From NCBI GenBank assembly GCA_023247835.1, contig JAHFFU010000232.1, positions 1 to 6,380 on the forward strand: a DNA stretch of 6,380 nucleotides, read 5' to 3'. The notes beneath the pieces were generated by a model that made no database searches, was not told where the DNA came from, and saw only the letters and a list, made by a program, of their open reading frames with translations. Below are positions 1-5,642 of this stretch, piece after piece (position 1 is the first letter of the stretch; the number at the start of each line of letters is the position of its first letter). The stretch is from Candidatus Bathyarchaeota archaeon (GTDB lineage Archaea > Thermoproteota > Bathyarchaeia > 40CM-2-53-6 > FEN-987). The translations under genes were made by a program, and so were the position numbers.

Positions 1-71
1 ATTTCATATCCAGTCACGAGTAATGCAACGAGCCCGGCGACGGCGATCAGAAAGATCCGGCGTCGGGTCAT
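1..71 (-). CDS. N-terminus of an exported or membrane-anchored protein, cut by window edge
   Basis: On the minus strand an ATG at 71-69 opens a frame that runs off the left edge after 23 codons. The peptide begins MTRRR and continues with the hydrophobic run IFLIAVAGLVALLVTG, ending GYE. A positively charged n-region followed by about 16 apolar residues is the standard shape of a Sec signal peptide or N-terminal membrane anchor. An AAGGG lies upstream (minus strand) but about 13 bases from the ATG, so the ribosome site is only fair. Nothing of the mature protein is visible, so no function can be given. Codons are GC-rich, like the right flank and unlike the central cassette, which fits resident chromosome. 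Confidence 0.5.
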   Translation of the reverse strand, partial: MTRRRIFLIAVAGLVALLVTGYE

Positions 72-245
72 GCCGTCACAGTATCCCTTGAGAAAGCACC
101 GATGTCCTCGCGCGCACGGTCGGTGTGCTCAGTGCGGACGCAGGAGTAGACAGGCACGACTGGCCGGCTAGTCAACGTCCCGGCGACACCCGGTCGGTCT
201 ACTCTGACCTCAGCCGTAATCGATTCAACGCAGCGGAGGTGGCGT

Positions 246-320
246 GTGGACCGAGATAATGCGATCGACCTTGGGTCGGGACCGCTGGCCCGACCAACAA
301 CCACGGACTCCCCGGTCCAC
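246..320. repeat. Nested inverted repeat
   Basis: Outer arms GTGGACCG (246-253) and CGGTCCAC (313-320) are perfect 8-base complements. Inside them GGTCGGG (274-280) and CCCGACC (289-295) form a perfect 7-base stem with an 8-base loop. The two stems could stack as one folded RNA or act as a DNA recognition site. No run of T follows, so a classical intrinsic terminator is not indicated. Function unknown. Confidence 0.35.
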
Positions 321-330
321 GCCCCCTTCT
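246..330 (+). CDS. Short open frame with strong ribosome site, possible aborted gene start
   Basis: GTG at 246 is preceded by GGAGGT at 235-240, five bases upstream. It encodes 28 residues (VDRDNAIDLGSG, then PLARPTTTDSPVHAPF) before TAG at 328-330. Such a good ribosome site suggests a genuine gene start, diverging from the minus-strand gene at the left edge, whose body has been lost, perhaps when the central cassette arrived. Alternatively the peptide is a leader, or the signal is accidental and the DNA serves as the inverted repeat that spans the same bases. I recognise no family. Confidence 0.2.
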
Positions 331-620
331 AGCCCCACCTCGATCCAGCACCTCGTGTGCGGCCGCGTTTCGAGATGCTGTCATGCCCAATCTAGCCGGC
401 CCGCCAAAGATGTATGGAGAGTTTACTGCGCCCTCGGGACCAATACCGCAAGTTTGAATACTGCATCTTCGCCAGTAGTACGGCTGCTCAGTTCCGCGGG
501 GGGCCTCTTTCTGCACCTACACGGGGATACTTCGCACGCTTGAGTGACTTTGACACCGTCCGTTGACTGACCGAGTGCCGGTCGAGAGTTTGCGCCCTGC
601 GCGTCAGAACTGAACGTATC

Positions 621-629
621 TGATAGACT
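621..629 (+). promoter_or_regulatory. Candidate extended -10 promoter for the cassette
   Basis: TGATAGACT fits the extended -10 pattern TGnTAnnnT accepted by actinobacterial housekeeping sigma factors. The expected -35 position (about 601-606) has no TTGACA-like sequence; the TTGAC motifs at 550 and 563 are too far away. Transcription would start near 635, leaving a leader of about 58 bases before the preferred ATG at 694. This is a motif match only. Confidence 0.25.
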
Positions 630-679
630 ATTGCAGGAAACTAAAGCTCTGGGCGTGCGGAGCATGTTGAATATGAAGC

Positions 680-685
680 AAGGAG
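680..685 (+). promoter_or_regulatory. Ribosome binding site that decides the start of the first cassette gene
   Basis: AAGGAG lies eight bases before the ATG at 694, the best Shine-Dalgarno match and spacing among the in-frame candidates (TTG 631, GTG 655, ATG 664, ATG 673). ATG 673 has a weaker GGAG at 659-662, ten bases upstream. Confidence 0.55.
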
Positions 686-693
686 ACGCTTGG

Positions 694-1500
694 ATGCTGG
701 TTAGCGAGCCGACTGCGTGGGAGCTTGACCGCTTCGGGGCCGTCGCCCACGACCTCAGGAACGCCGTCGTCGCATCGATGCATCAAGCGCACGCTCGCGC
801 TCTCGGCGCTCATATCGGCGGTGGCGGCCGTACTGAGCACGCCTACGGCACTCAGTTTGCAGTAGCTCAGTTTGAAGAACTTGCGGATGCAACTCGGACG
901 ACGGACGGGGTGACGCTGCGCAAACCCAAGGACTCAACCGTCCAGTATGAGTTGCCTCTTGTCGTCGAAACAAAAACTGTGTTGTATCCGCTGCGATACG
1001 GCAAAGATGGCAAGGTCAAGAGAGAGGGAGCAAAGATCAGCATGTCGAAGGTACGTCGAGACCTTCTGCATACGAATTCAGTGCGTGAACCAGAGAATCA
1101 GCTTGACCTGCTCCAACCAGCTCTGAGCGACGATGAGTACGCCCGGCGCCGCGCATTCGAGCGCGCTTTCCAAGCCGAGCTGTCTAAAAATGGGCGCGTT
1201 GTTACTGTCGGCGTCTCCTGCAGTCCCGATGGCGTATTTGATCTTTACTGGGGCGACGTTGACGTTGACGAGGACAGCGGCAAGGTGACCGTGAGGTACT
1301 TCGAACCTCTAGCCCACATCGACCTTTCAGTGACGAACACACGTCCGCGCCCAACCGAGATCACACCCAGCGCGGCGCCGCGCTTTGATGAAGACACAGA
1401 TGACCGTGGCGTCGAATTGATCCCCCACCCTGCACCCGCAGCAGCCAGCGGTGACGGCTTCGCCGCATCCGACGAGATAAAACGAGCCCCCGGTGCGTGA
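694..1500 (+). CDS. Uncharacterised protein, first gene of the cassette
   Basis: Starting at ATG 694, chosen for the AAGGAG eight bases upstream, this gives 268 residues; an in-frame TTG at 631 would add 21. I do not recognise the family. There is no signal peptide or membrane segment, so it is probably cytoplasmic. Residues 1-40 look helical (ELDRFGAVAHDLRNAVVASMHQAHARAL). Residues about 85-105 hold an apolar beta-like stretch (YELPLVVETKTVLYPLRYG) followed by a Lys-rich loop. Residues 145-165 form a charged helix, and 167-215 look beta-rich (VVTVGVSCSPDGVFDLYWGDVDV). From about 216 the chain is Pro/Ala/Asp-rich and probably disordered. Its stop overlaps the GTG of the XRE-ImmA gene by eight bases, so the two are almost certainly co-transcribed and translationally coupled. 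By analogy with other ImmA/IrrE loci it could be the protease's substrate or partner, but that is inference only. Confidence 0.75.
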   Translation: MLVSEPTAWELDRFGAVAHDLRNAVVASMHQAHARALGAHIGGGGRTEHAYGTQFAVAQFEELADATRTTDGVTLRKPKDSTVQYELPLVVETKTVLYPLRYGKDGKVKREGAKISMSKVRRDLLHTNSVREPENQLDLLQPALSDDEYARRRAFERAFQAELSKNGRVVTVGVSCSPDGVFDLYWGDVDVDEDSGKVTVRYFEPLAHIDLSVTNTRPRPTEITPSAAPRFDEDTDDRGVELIPHPAPAAASGDGFAASDEIKRAPGA

Positions 1501-2662
1501 CCCCAACCAGCCCACACAACTTCGACTTCTACCTGATGCGGACATTCAGCAAGAAGTTGTAGCTGGCGCATTTGACGCGGCGCGACTAACACAAGCACGG
1601 CAACTCTCTGGAATGACCAAAAAATCGGTCGCGAGCGCTATCGGCGTCTCGCCCGTTGCGGTCGGACAGTGGGAGGCCGGAACCGCAACTCCTCGACCGG
1701 ACAATGTGGAAGCGCTGGCAAAGGCGCTGGGAGTACCATCCGCTTTCCTAGCGGCGGGACGCCCATACGCTCGACTCGATACTTCCGGCGCGCACTTCCG
1801 AAGCTTGCGTCGTACCTCGGCGATTGACCGCAGTAAGGCCGTCGCCTTCACCGAACAACTGTGGGAACTTACTTACGCGCTTGAGAAACGCGTGCAGTTG
1901 CCGCCTGTTGATCTTCCTGGATTCTCTGCGGGGGAGGTTGAGCAGGACAGTCTGCCACAGGACCCCATAAGTGCTGCTCAAGCGCTACGCCTCCACTGGG
2001 GTCTCGGGGTCAAACGAATACCACGAGTGGTTCGGACTATGGAGCAACATGGGATAGTTGTAACCCTGGCTCCTTTCACCGATGAGGATTCTAAAACAAT
2101 CGACGCGTTTTCGACGAGCCAATTGCCACGTCCGATTGTCGTTCTTACGCGAGGCCGAGCCAATGATGTGATGCGTCATCGCTTTACGGCTGCCCATGAG
2201 CTTGGGCACCTCGTTATGCATGGCGACTGTGCGCCTGGCGATCCAATACAAGAGAAGGAAGCAGACATCTTCGCAGCAGAATTTCTGACACCTAAGAACC
2301 AGATTGGTCCCGAGCTCCCGTCCCGAATCGACTTTAAAGCCCTGATGACACTTAGCTCCAGCTGGGGCGTATCGGTGGAGTCTCTTTTGAGGAGGTGCAA
2401 GGAAGTCGGGGTTGCTTCAGAGCCAACCTACCGACGTGCATATCAACGGCTATCGGCTCTCAGGGATGCCGGCGTCATTAGGGCTGAACCGATCGAGGGT
2501 TTTCCAGGAGAAGTGCCGACCGTTCTTCGATCGGCATCTCAGATGGCCGAACAGTATGGACTTACGCTGAAAGCGCTTGCGGCGGAGTTGCGAATAACGT
2601 TGCCGAGACTTCGGATTCTATTAGGTGAAGGCGACACTCGACCCACTCTTCAGCTAACCTAG
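1493..2662 (+). CDS. XRE-family regulator fused to ImmA/IrrE (M78) metallopeptidase
   Basis: This 389-residue cytoplasmic protein joins a DNA-binding domain to a zinc protease. Residues about 31-87 form an XRE/Cro helix-turn-helix (LTQARQLSGMTKKSVASAIG, then VSPVAVGQWEAG and LAKALGVPSAFL). Residues about 170-270 form the M78 domain with the zinc motif H235-E236-L237-G238-H239 and the downstream EKEADIFAAEFLTP stretch, whose E256 is the likely third ligand; all catalytic residues are present. A C-terminal segment (about 305-378) ends in another helical unit (MAEQYGLTLKALAAELRIT) that may be a second DNA- or partner-binding element. Known relatives (ImmA of ICEBs1, IrrE of Deinococcus) cleave a cognate repressor after a stress signal; here regulator and protease share one chain. 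The GTG start overlaps the previous gene by eight bases and has no clear ribosome site of its own, so translational coupling is likely. It probably represses its own neighbourhood; the palindrome at 2677-2701 is a candidate site. Confidence 0.93.
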   Translation: MRDPNQPTQLRLLPDADIQQEVVAGAFDAARLTQARQLSGMTKKSVASAIGVSPVAVGQWEAGTATPRPDNVEALAKALGVPSAFLAAGRPYARLDTSGAHFRSLRRTSAIDRSKAVAFTEQLWELTYALEKRVQLPPVDLPGFSAGEVEQDSLPQDPISAAQALRLHWGLGVKRIPRVVRTMEQHGIVVTLAPFTDEDSKTIDAFSTSQLPRPIVVLTRGRANDVMRHRFTAAHELGHLVMHGDCAPGDPIQEKEADIFAAEFLTPKNQIGPELPSRIDFKALMTLSSSWGVSVESLLRRCKEVGVASEPTYRRAYQRLSALRDAGVIRAEPIEGFPGEVPTVLRSASQMAEQYGLTLKALAAELRITLPRLRILLGEGDTRPTLQLT

Positions 2663-2676
2663 AAAACGAGTTTCAA

Positions 2677-2701
2677 CGACACTTGCGATGCGCAAATGTC
2701 G
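2677..2701. promoter_or_regulatory. Palindromic candidate operator
   Basis: CGACACTTGCG (2677-2687), a three-base centre ATG, and CGCAAATGTCG (2691-2701) form an 11-base inverted repeat with a single mismatch. It sits 15 bases after the XRE-ImmA stop and about 25 bases before a GATAAT box serving the helicase gene. Palindromes of this size are typical XRE-family operators. No T run follows, which argues against an intrinsic terminator, though a hairpin role cannot be excluded. Confidence 0.4.
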
Positions 2702-2726
2702 CTAAATCAAAGCCTGGCTTCTAGCC

Positions 2727-2732
2727 GATAAT
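2727..2732 (+). promoter_or_regulatory. Candidate -10 box for the helicase gene
   Basis: GATAAT matches five of six bases of TATAAT and would start transcription near 2739, leaving a leader of about 18 bases that contains the ribosome site. No good -35 is present (2704-2709 is poor), so it may need an activator or be weak. It suggests the helicase can be transcribed separately from the two upstream genes. Confidence 0.35.
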
Positions 2733-2747
2733 GCCGCAAATACGGTT

Positions 2748-2752
2748 GGAGA
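2748..2752 (+). promoter_or_regulatory. Ribosome binding site for the helicase gene
   Basis: GGAGA lies four bases before the ATG at 2757, slightly close but the only purine-rich site here. It supports ATG 2757 over ATG 2731, which is out of frame. Confidence 0.45.
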
Positions 2753-2756
2753 AACA

Positions 2757-3521
2757 ATGCCCTTAGACGTCGGAAAGATAAACCCGGGAAAGAGTTCCAG
2801 GCTAATTCAGCCGCGAGACATTTTTGCAGCACTTCCTGACAAACCATGGTCTCGGCTGCGACCGGAGCAAGCAGAGGTTCTGAAGGCATGGTTCGACCGC
2901 AGGGGAGATAGGGACCTCGTACTCAAGCAAAACACCGGGGGCGGAAAAACGCTCGTCGGCCTTTTGGTGGCCCAATCGAGCCTGAACGAGGGCGTCGGAC
3001 CTGTCGTGTATCTCGTGCCCGACACATTCCTAATCGCGCAAGTCATCTCTGCAGCTGTAGAGGTAGGGATAAGTGTCACGGATGATCCTAGAGATGAACG
3101 ATTTCGTTCCAGTCAAGCAACGCTAGTCACTACCTTCGACAAGCTAGTGAATGGACGAAGTCATTTCGGTGTCCGCGGTGCAAAACCAGTTATTCCCCTT
3201 GGGGTAGTAATTGTTGACGATGCCCATGCTGCGCTGGCGTCCGCGCGTAACCAATTCTCGGCAAACCTCCCCGAAAGTCAGGCTGGCTACTCGAAGCTTC
3301 TCAGCCTATTTTCGGCAGATCTACAACGTCAGAGCCCGAAAATCTACGCCGATCTGGTAGAAGGCGACTTCAGTTCACCTCTCCGCGTCCCGCCCCGGGC
3401 TGTCGCTGACCTCGCTAATGAAGTGTTGGAGATACTTCGAGGCCATGGATCAGACAGTGCGATCAAATCATTCTTCTTCTCCTGGCCGTTCGTCGCGGAC
3501 CTCTTGCGGGTGGCTGTATAA
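2757..3521 (+). CDS. N-terminal half of SF2 helicase (ATPase domain), ends at frameshift
   Basis: These 254 residues carry the first RecA-like domain of a DEAD/DEAH-type helicase: a Q-like entry motif (LRPEQAEVL, 34-42), Walker A NTGGGKT (59-65), motif Ia (YLVPDTFLIAQV, 85-96), motif Ib (TLVTTFDKLVNG, 122-133) and Walker B in the form DDAH (154-157, following VVIV), a variant of DEAH. There is no cysteine anywhere in this half, so the iron-sulphur insert of XPD/DinG helicases is absent, although motif VI in the other half looks Rad3-like. The last residues (SWPFVADLLRVAV) run directly into the missing continuation. As it stands the product lacks motifs III-VI and could bind but probably not productively turn over ATP as a helicase. 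Confidence 0.85.
   Translation: MPLDVGKINPGKSSRLIQPRDIFAALPDKPWSRLRPEQAEVLKAWFDRRGDRDLVLKQNTGGGKTLVGLLVAQSSLNEGVGPVVYLVPDTFLIAQVISAAVEVGISVTDDPRDERFRSSQATLVTTFDKLVNGRSHFGVRGAKPVIPLGVVIVDDAHAALASARNQFSANLPESQAGYSKLLSLFSADLQRQSPKIYADLVEGDFSSPLRVPPRAVADLANEVLEILRGHGSDSAIKSFFFSWPFVADLLRVAV
3422..3521 (+). other. Frameshift interval between the two helicase frames
   Basis: The second frame has stops at 3407, 3416 and 3419 and is open from 3422 on; the first frame ends at 3519-3521. The frame change must therefore lie in these 100 bases. The protein sense stays family-like in the first frame as far as about 3509, and in the second from about 3512, pointing to the GGG at 3508-3510. No X-XXY-YYZ slippery heptamer is present in phase. 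Confidence 0.75.
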
Positions 3522-3778
3522 CATTCACGCACCTCGGTGTAGAGATCAAAACGCCATGTCCGCACGTTGACCTGATTCCAGCATTTTCTCAGGCGCGCCG
3601 AAGGGTATATCTCACAGCTACGTTAGCGGACGAGGGCGTTCTCGTTACAGAACTTGGTGCTGGCCCGGATAACGTACTACATCCGATCACACCAGAGAGA
3701 GCGTCCGATCTCGGCGATCGAATTATCCTCGCGCCTCTCTCCATTAACCCGAGCCTTGCTGAGGCGTCGATTCGGGAA

Positions 3779-5278
3779 TTGGCGCGTGAGTACGCAGACG
3801 GTAAGCCGAACGTAGACCAAGAGCCCATCAACGTAGTTGTTCTTGTGCCGAGCAGGTACTCAGCAAATTTTTGGAAATCCTACGCAGATGAGATTGTTAC
3901 CGTGGACACCATGAAGCCTGTTATTGATAGGCTGATTGGCGGCGAGCATGTAGGTGTTGTCGTGCTTGTCAATACGTACGACGGCGTAGATCTGCCGGGC
4001 GCCGCTTGCAGGCTTCTGATAATTGATGGCGTACCGACCCCTTTAGCACCGAGTGAGCGCCGGGAATCAGCTGCCCTGATCGGTTCACCGATATTTGAAA
4101 CACGCAAAGTTCAGAAAATAGAGCAAGGGATGGGCCGCGGAATTCGAGACGTAGAAGACTACTGTGCGGTCTTATTGATGACTCGGGAAACTGCACTGAC
4201 ACTTCGAGACGAAAGACTCAGAAAATTCTACTCGCCAGCCACTCGCGCTCAGATTGAGCTGAGCCTTCAGATTGCAGATCAGATTGAAAACGAAGGGCTC
4301 GAAGAGGTCCGGGCTGCTCTAGACATGTTCTTATCTCGCGACGATGAATGGGTTGCCACGAGTCGTACAGCGGTTGCAGACGTTGAATATGACCGTGAGG
4401 GTGCCGTCAGTTCGATTGCGACTGCGCGCCGACGCGCCTTCGACAAGATAGTCGCAGGCGACGCCGAGGCAGCTGTGGACCTCCTCCGTCGCGGAATAGA
4501 CACGGTAACGGACGACCTTGAGAAGGGTTGGTTCATGGAGGAGCTCGCCGGATATCAGGAGTTGGTGGACCCCATGGGTGCCCAGAAAACTTTGTTATCG
4601 GCGCGGGAGCGCAATTCGGGAGTGCTAAAACCCGACGTCTCACCACAGAGCCGACCTATGCGCGGTCCCGCACTTCAGAGCCGAGCGGCAGTGGCATACC
4701 TGGAAGCGAACTATTCTGACGCCAATACCCTACGCCTTCGGGTAGGCAGCCTCTTCGACAACATTGTATGGGGCGTTCCTGGGACAGCGGATCTCGCTGA
4801 GGAACAGTTTCGTCTAATAGGGCTGCATCTCGGATTCTCCTCGACCCGGCCCGAAAAAGACGACTCAGATGGCGGCCCCGACAACTTATGGGGACTGACA
4901 CCTGAAGTCAACGCCGTGATTGAATTGAAAACTGAGGTCGAGCGGGTTGACACACGGATCATCAAATCTGAAGCTGGTCAACTCCTCACATCACTTGAGT
5001 GGGATGCGCGAAGGAACCCCAATAACACCGAGCAGATACCAGTTTTAGTTCACCCGAGCGACACCTTGCATGACGTCGCAAATTTGCCACCCGAAACTCG
5101 CGTGATCACAAAAGAACTTCTGATGGCGCTCCGGGTCGACGTTTGCCGTTTTTCGGACGAGATTGCAGCGGCTAAGTCCTGGACGAACCATGAATCAGTC
5201 GCCGAAGCTCTAAAAAGGAACAAGCTCACAGCAGAGCGAATTATCGTCGCCCACAGCACAAAACTGAGGCGTCTGTAG
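3779..5278 (+). CDS. C-terminal half of SF2 helicase with PD-(D/E)XK nuclease-like domain
   Basis: The first start codon of the second frame is TTG 3779, giving 499 residues, but it has no clear ribosome site and the coding sense extends upstream to about 3512, so this is a downstream fragment rather than a separate gene. In the numbering from 3779, residues 1-150 are the second RecA-like domain, with motif V (LVNTYDGVDLPGA, about 63-75) and motif VI QGMGRGIR (116-123), resembling the Rad3-like C-terminal domain. Residues about 150-340 are mainly helical linker (EGAVSSIATARRRAFDKIVA). Residues about 345-460 look like a PD-(D/E)XK nuclease: P367-D368 in GGPDNLW, then E382-L383-K384 in AVIELKTE, Q401 in GQLLTSLEW, and a beta strand PVLVHPS (421-427). 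The domain would cut DNA fed by the helicase. Nuclease activity is inferred from the motif pattern alone. Confidence 0.8.
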   Translation: MAREYADGKPNVDQEPINVVVLVPSRYSANFWKSYADEIVTVDTMKPVIDRLIGGEHVGVVVLVNTYDGVDLPGAACRLLIIDGVPTPLAPSERRESAALIGSPIFETRKVQKIEQGMGRGIRDVEDYCAVLLMTRETALTLRDERLRKFYSPATRAQIELSLQIADQIENEGLEEVRAALDMFLSRDDEWVATSRTAVADVEYDREGAVSSIATARRRAFDKIVAGDAEAAVDLLRRGIDTVTDDLEKGWFMEELAGYQELVDPMGAQKTLLSARERNSGVLKPDVSPQSRPMRGPALQSRAAVAYLEANYSDANTLRLRVGSLFDNIVWGVPGTADLAEEQFRLIGLHLGFSSTRPEKDDSDGGPDNLWGLTPEVNAVIELKTEVERVDTRIIKSEAGQLLTSLEWDARRNPNNTEQIPVLVHPSDTLHDVANLPPETRVITKELLMALRVDVCRFSDEIAAAKSWTNHESVAEALKRNKLTAERIIVAHSTKLRRL

Positions 5279-5430
5279 ACCTGCACGAATCGGGTCCATT
5301 GCCTGGTCTGCTTGAGGGTACGGGAGCTACGCCGGAATGTCCGACCATCTCGCTGAGCAGGCCATGCACGCGGCGGCACGGACCTATCTGACACGCGACC
5401 GCCTCTCCACGACAGTCGACTAGTTGTCAC

Positions 5431-5592
5431 CTAGTTGAGTGCCATGACCCGGCTAGCGTTCGTCAACATCGCTTGACGGTGCGGTAACTGCGCATACGGA
5501 GGTGTGGCGCTGTCGATGCGGGGTTGAATCGACGGCGTCCAGCCCGCCCGGTTGCCGGGAACACTACGGAGATGGTTGGACTGTTCCCACAC
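5431..5592 (-). pseudogene. Possible remnant of a GntR-type regulator start
   Basis: A minus-strand frame from GTG 5592-5590 encodes 53 residues. Its middle part, IQPRIDSATPPYAQL, resembles the opening of GntR-family regulators, which typically have an Asp followed by a PPYEQL- or PLYQQL-like motif before the winged helix. The expected continuation is absent: after AQL it reads PHRQAMLTNASRVMALN and stops at 5431. This could be a gene 5' end truncated when the cassette inserted. The match is only a few residues, so chance similarity is quite possible. Confidence 0.2.
5547..5559. terminator. Weak GC hairpin between convergent genes
   Basis: CCCGG, loop TTG, CCGGG is a perfect five-base stem located between the helicase and the ANTAR gene, which converge. 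It has no T run in either direction, so any terminator role would rely on the U-less type proposed for actinobacteria. It is nearly 90 bases beyond the ANTAR stop. Confidence 0.15.
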
Positions 5593-5642
5593 ACTGATAG
5601 TTAAGTCCTGGGCGCGCGTGTTCTGCGTCTGTGGGCGGCCGA

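Larger units (their letters stand above)
72..630. other. Intergenic stretch without a convincing gene
   Basis: Open frames here encode low-complexity Ser/Pro/Arg-rich peptides with no recognisable fold, and frames on both strands overlap, which is typical of noncoding GC-rich DNA. What can be pointed to is a nested inverted repeat at 246-320, a short ORF with a GGAGGT ribosome site at 246-330, a small hairpin (GACCG, 5-base loop, CGGTC) at 569-583, two TTGAC motifs 13 bases apart at 550-554 and 563-567, and an extended -10-like sequence at 621-629. It separates the GC-rich left gene from the central cassette and may contain the cassette's left boundary. I found no direct repeat or tRNA that would mark that boundary. 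Confidence 0.5.
2757..5278 (+). pseudogene. Frameshifted helicase-nuclease gene (full extent)
   Basis: Read across a single -1 frame change, this region encodes one protein of about 840 residues: a superfamily-2 helicase core followed by a PD-(D/E)XK nuclease-like domain. The first frame stops at TAA 3519-3521 after Walker A and Walker B. The frame starting one base earlier has no stop from 3422 to 5276 and carries motif III (YLTATL, about 3605-3622), motif VI and the nuclease. No ATG or GTG in that second frame precedes motif III, so the downstream half cannot start properly by itself. The GGG at 3508-3510 is a likely place for a lost G: a fourth G would read L-L-R-G-G-C-I-T straight through. 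The upstream gene coupling, intact motifs on both sides and absence of other stops point to a recent lesion or a sequencing error rather than old decay. Confidence 0.8.
5279..5642. other. Intergenic stretch with degraded sequence and small inverted repeats
   Basis: No full gene is visible. It contains a 28-codon ORF on the plus strand (5337-5423, with GGGAG ten bases upstream) of no known type, two CTAGTTG copies at 5420-5426 and 5431-5437, a hairpin CGTCAA/TTGACG (5461-5466 and 5473-5478), a hairpin CCCGG/CCGGG with a three-base loop (5547-5559), and a minus-strand fragment resembling the start of a GntR regulator. The helicase and the ANTAR gene converge here, so one of the hairpins may help termination, but none is followed by a T run on either side. 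The cassette's right boundary probably lies in this stretch. Confidence 0.45.

Noticed and set aside
244..543. Plus-strand 99-codon open frame and the opposing minus-strand frame at 199-516
   Set aside because: Both encode low-complexity Ser/Pro/Arg-rich peptides with no fold pattern and mutually overlap; neither looks like a real protein.
3422..3521. Programmed -1 ribosomal frameshifting in the helicase gene
   Set aside because: No in-phase slippery heptamer; the TTCTTCTTC run at 3470-3478 does not allow good re-pairing at -1, and no obvious downstream stem was seen. A mutation or read error is simpler.
2757..3521. Assignment to DinG/XPD Fe-S helicases
   Set aside because: Motif VI is Rad3-like, but there are no cysteines between Walker A and Walker B, so the Fe-S cluster domain is missing.
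5337..5423. 28-codon plus-strand ORF with GGGAG ten bases upstream
   Set aside because: Too short to judge, no recognised similarity, and it lies in apparently degraded sequence; noted only under the intergenic entry.
5279..5642. tRNA gene or attachment site as integration target
   Set aside because: No cloverleaf or T-loop consensus was found here or in 72-630, and I found no direct repeat shared by the two flanks. No integrase or transposase gene is present.
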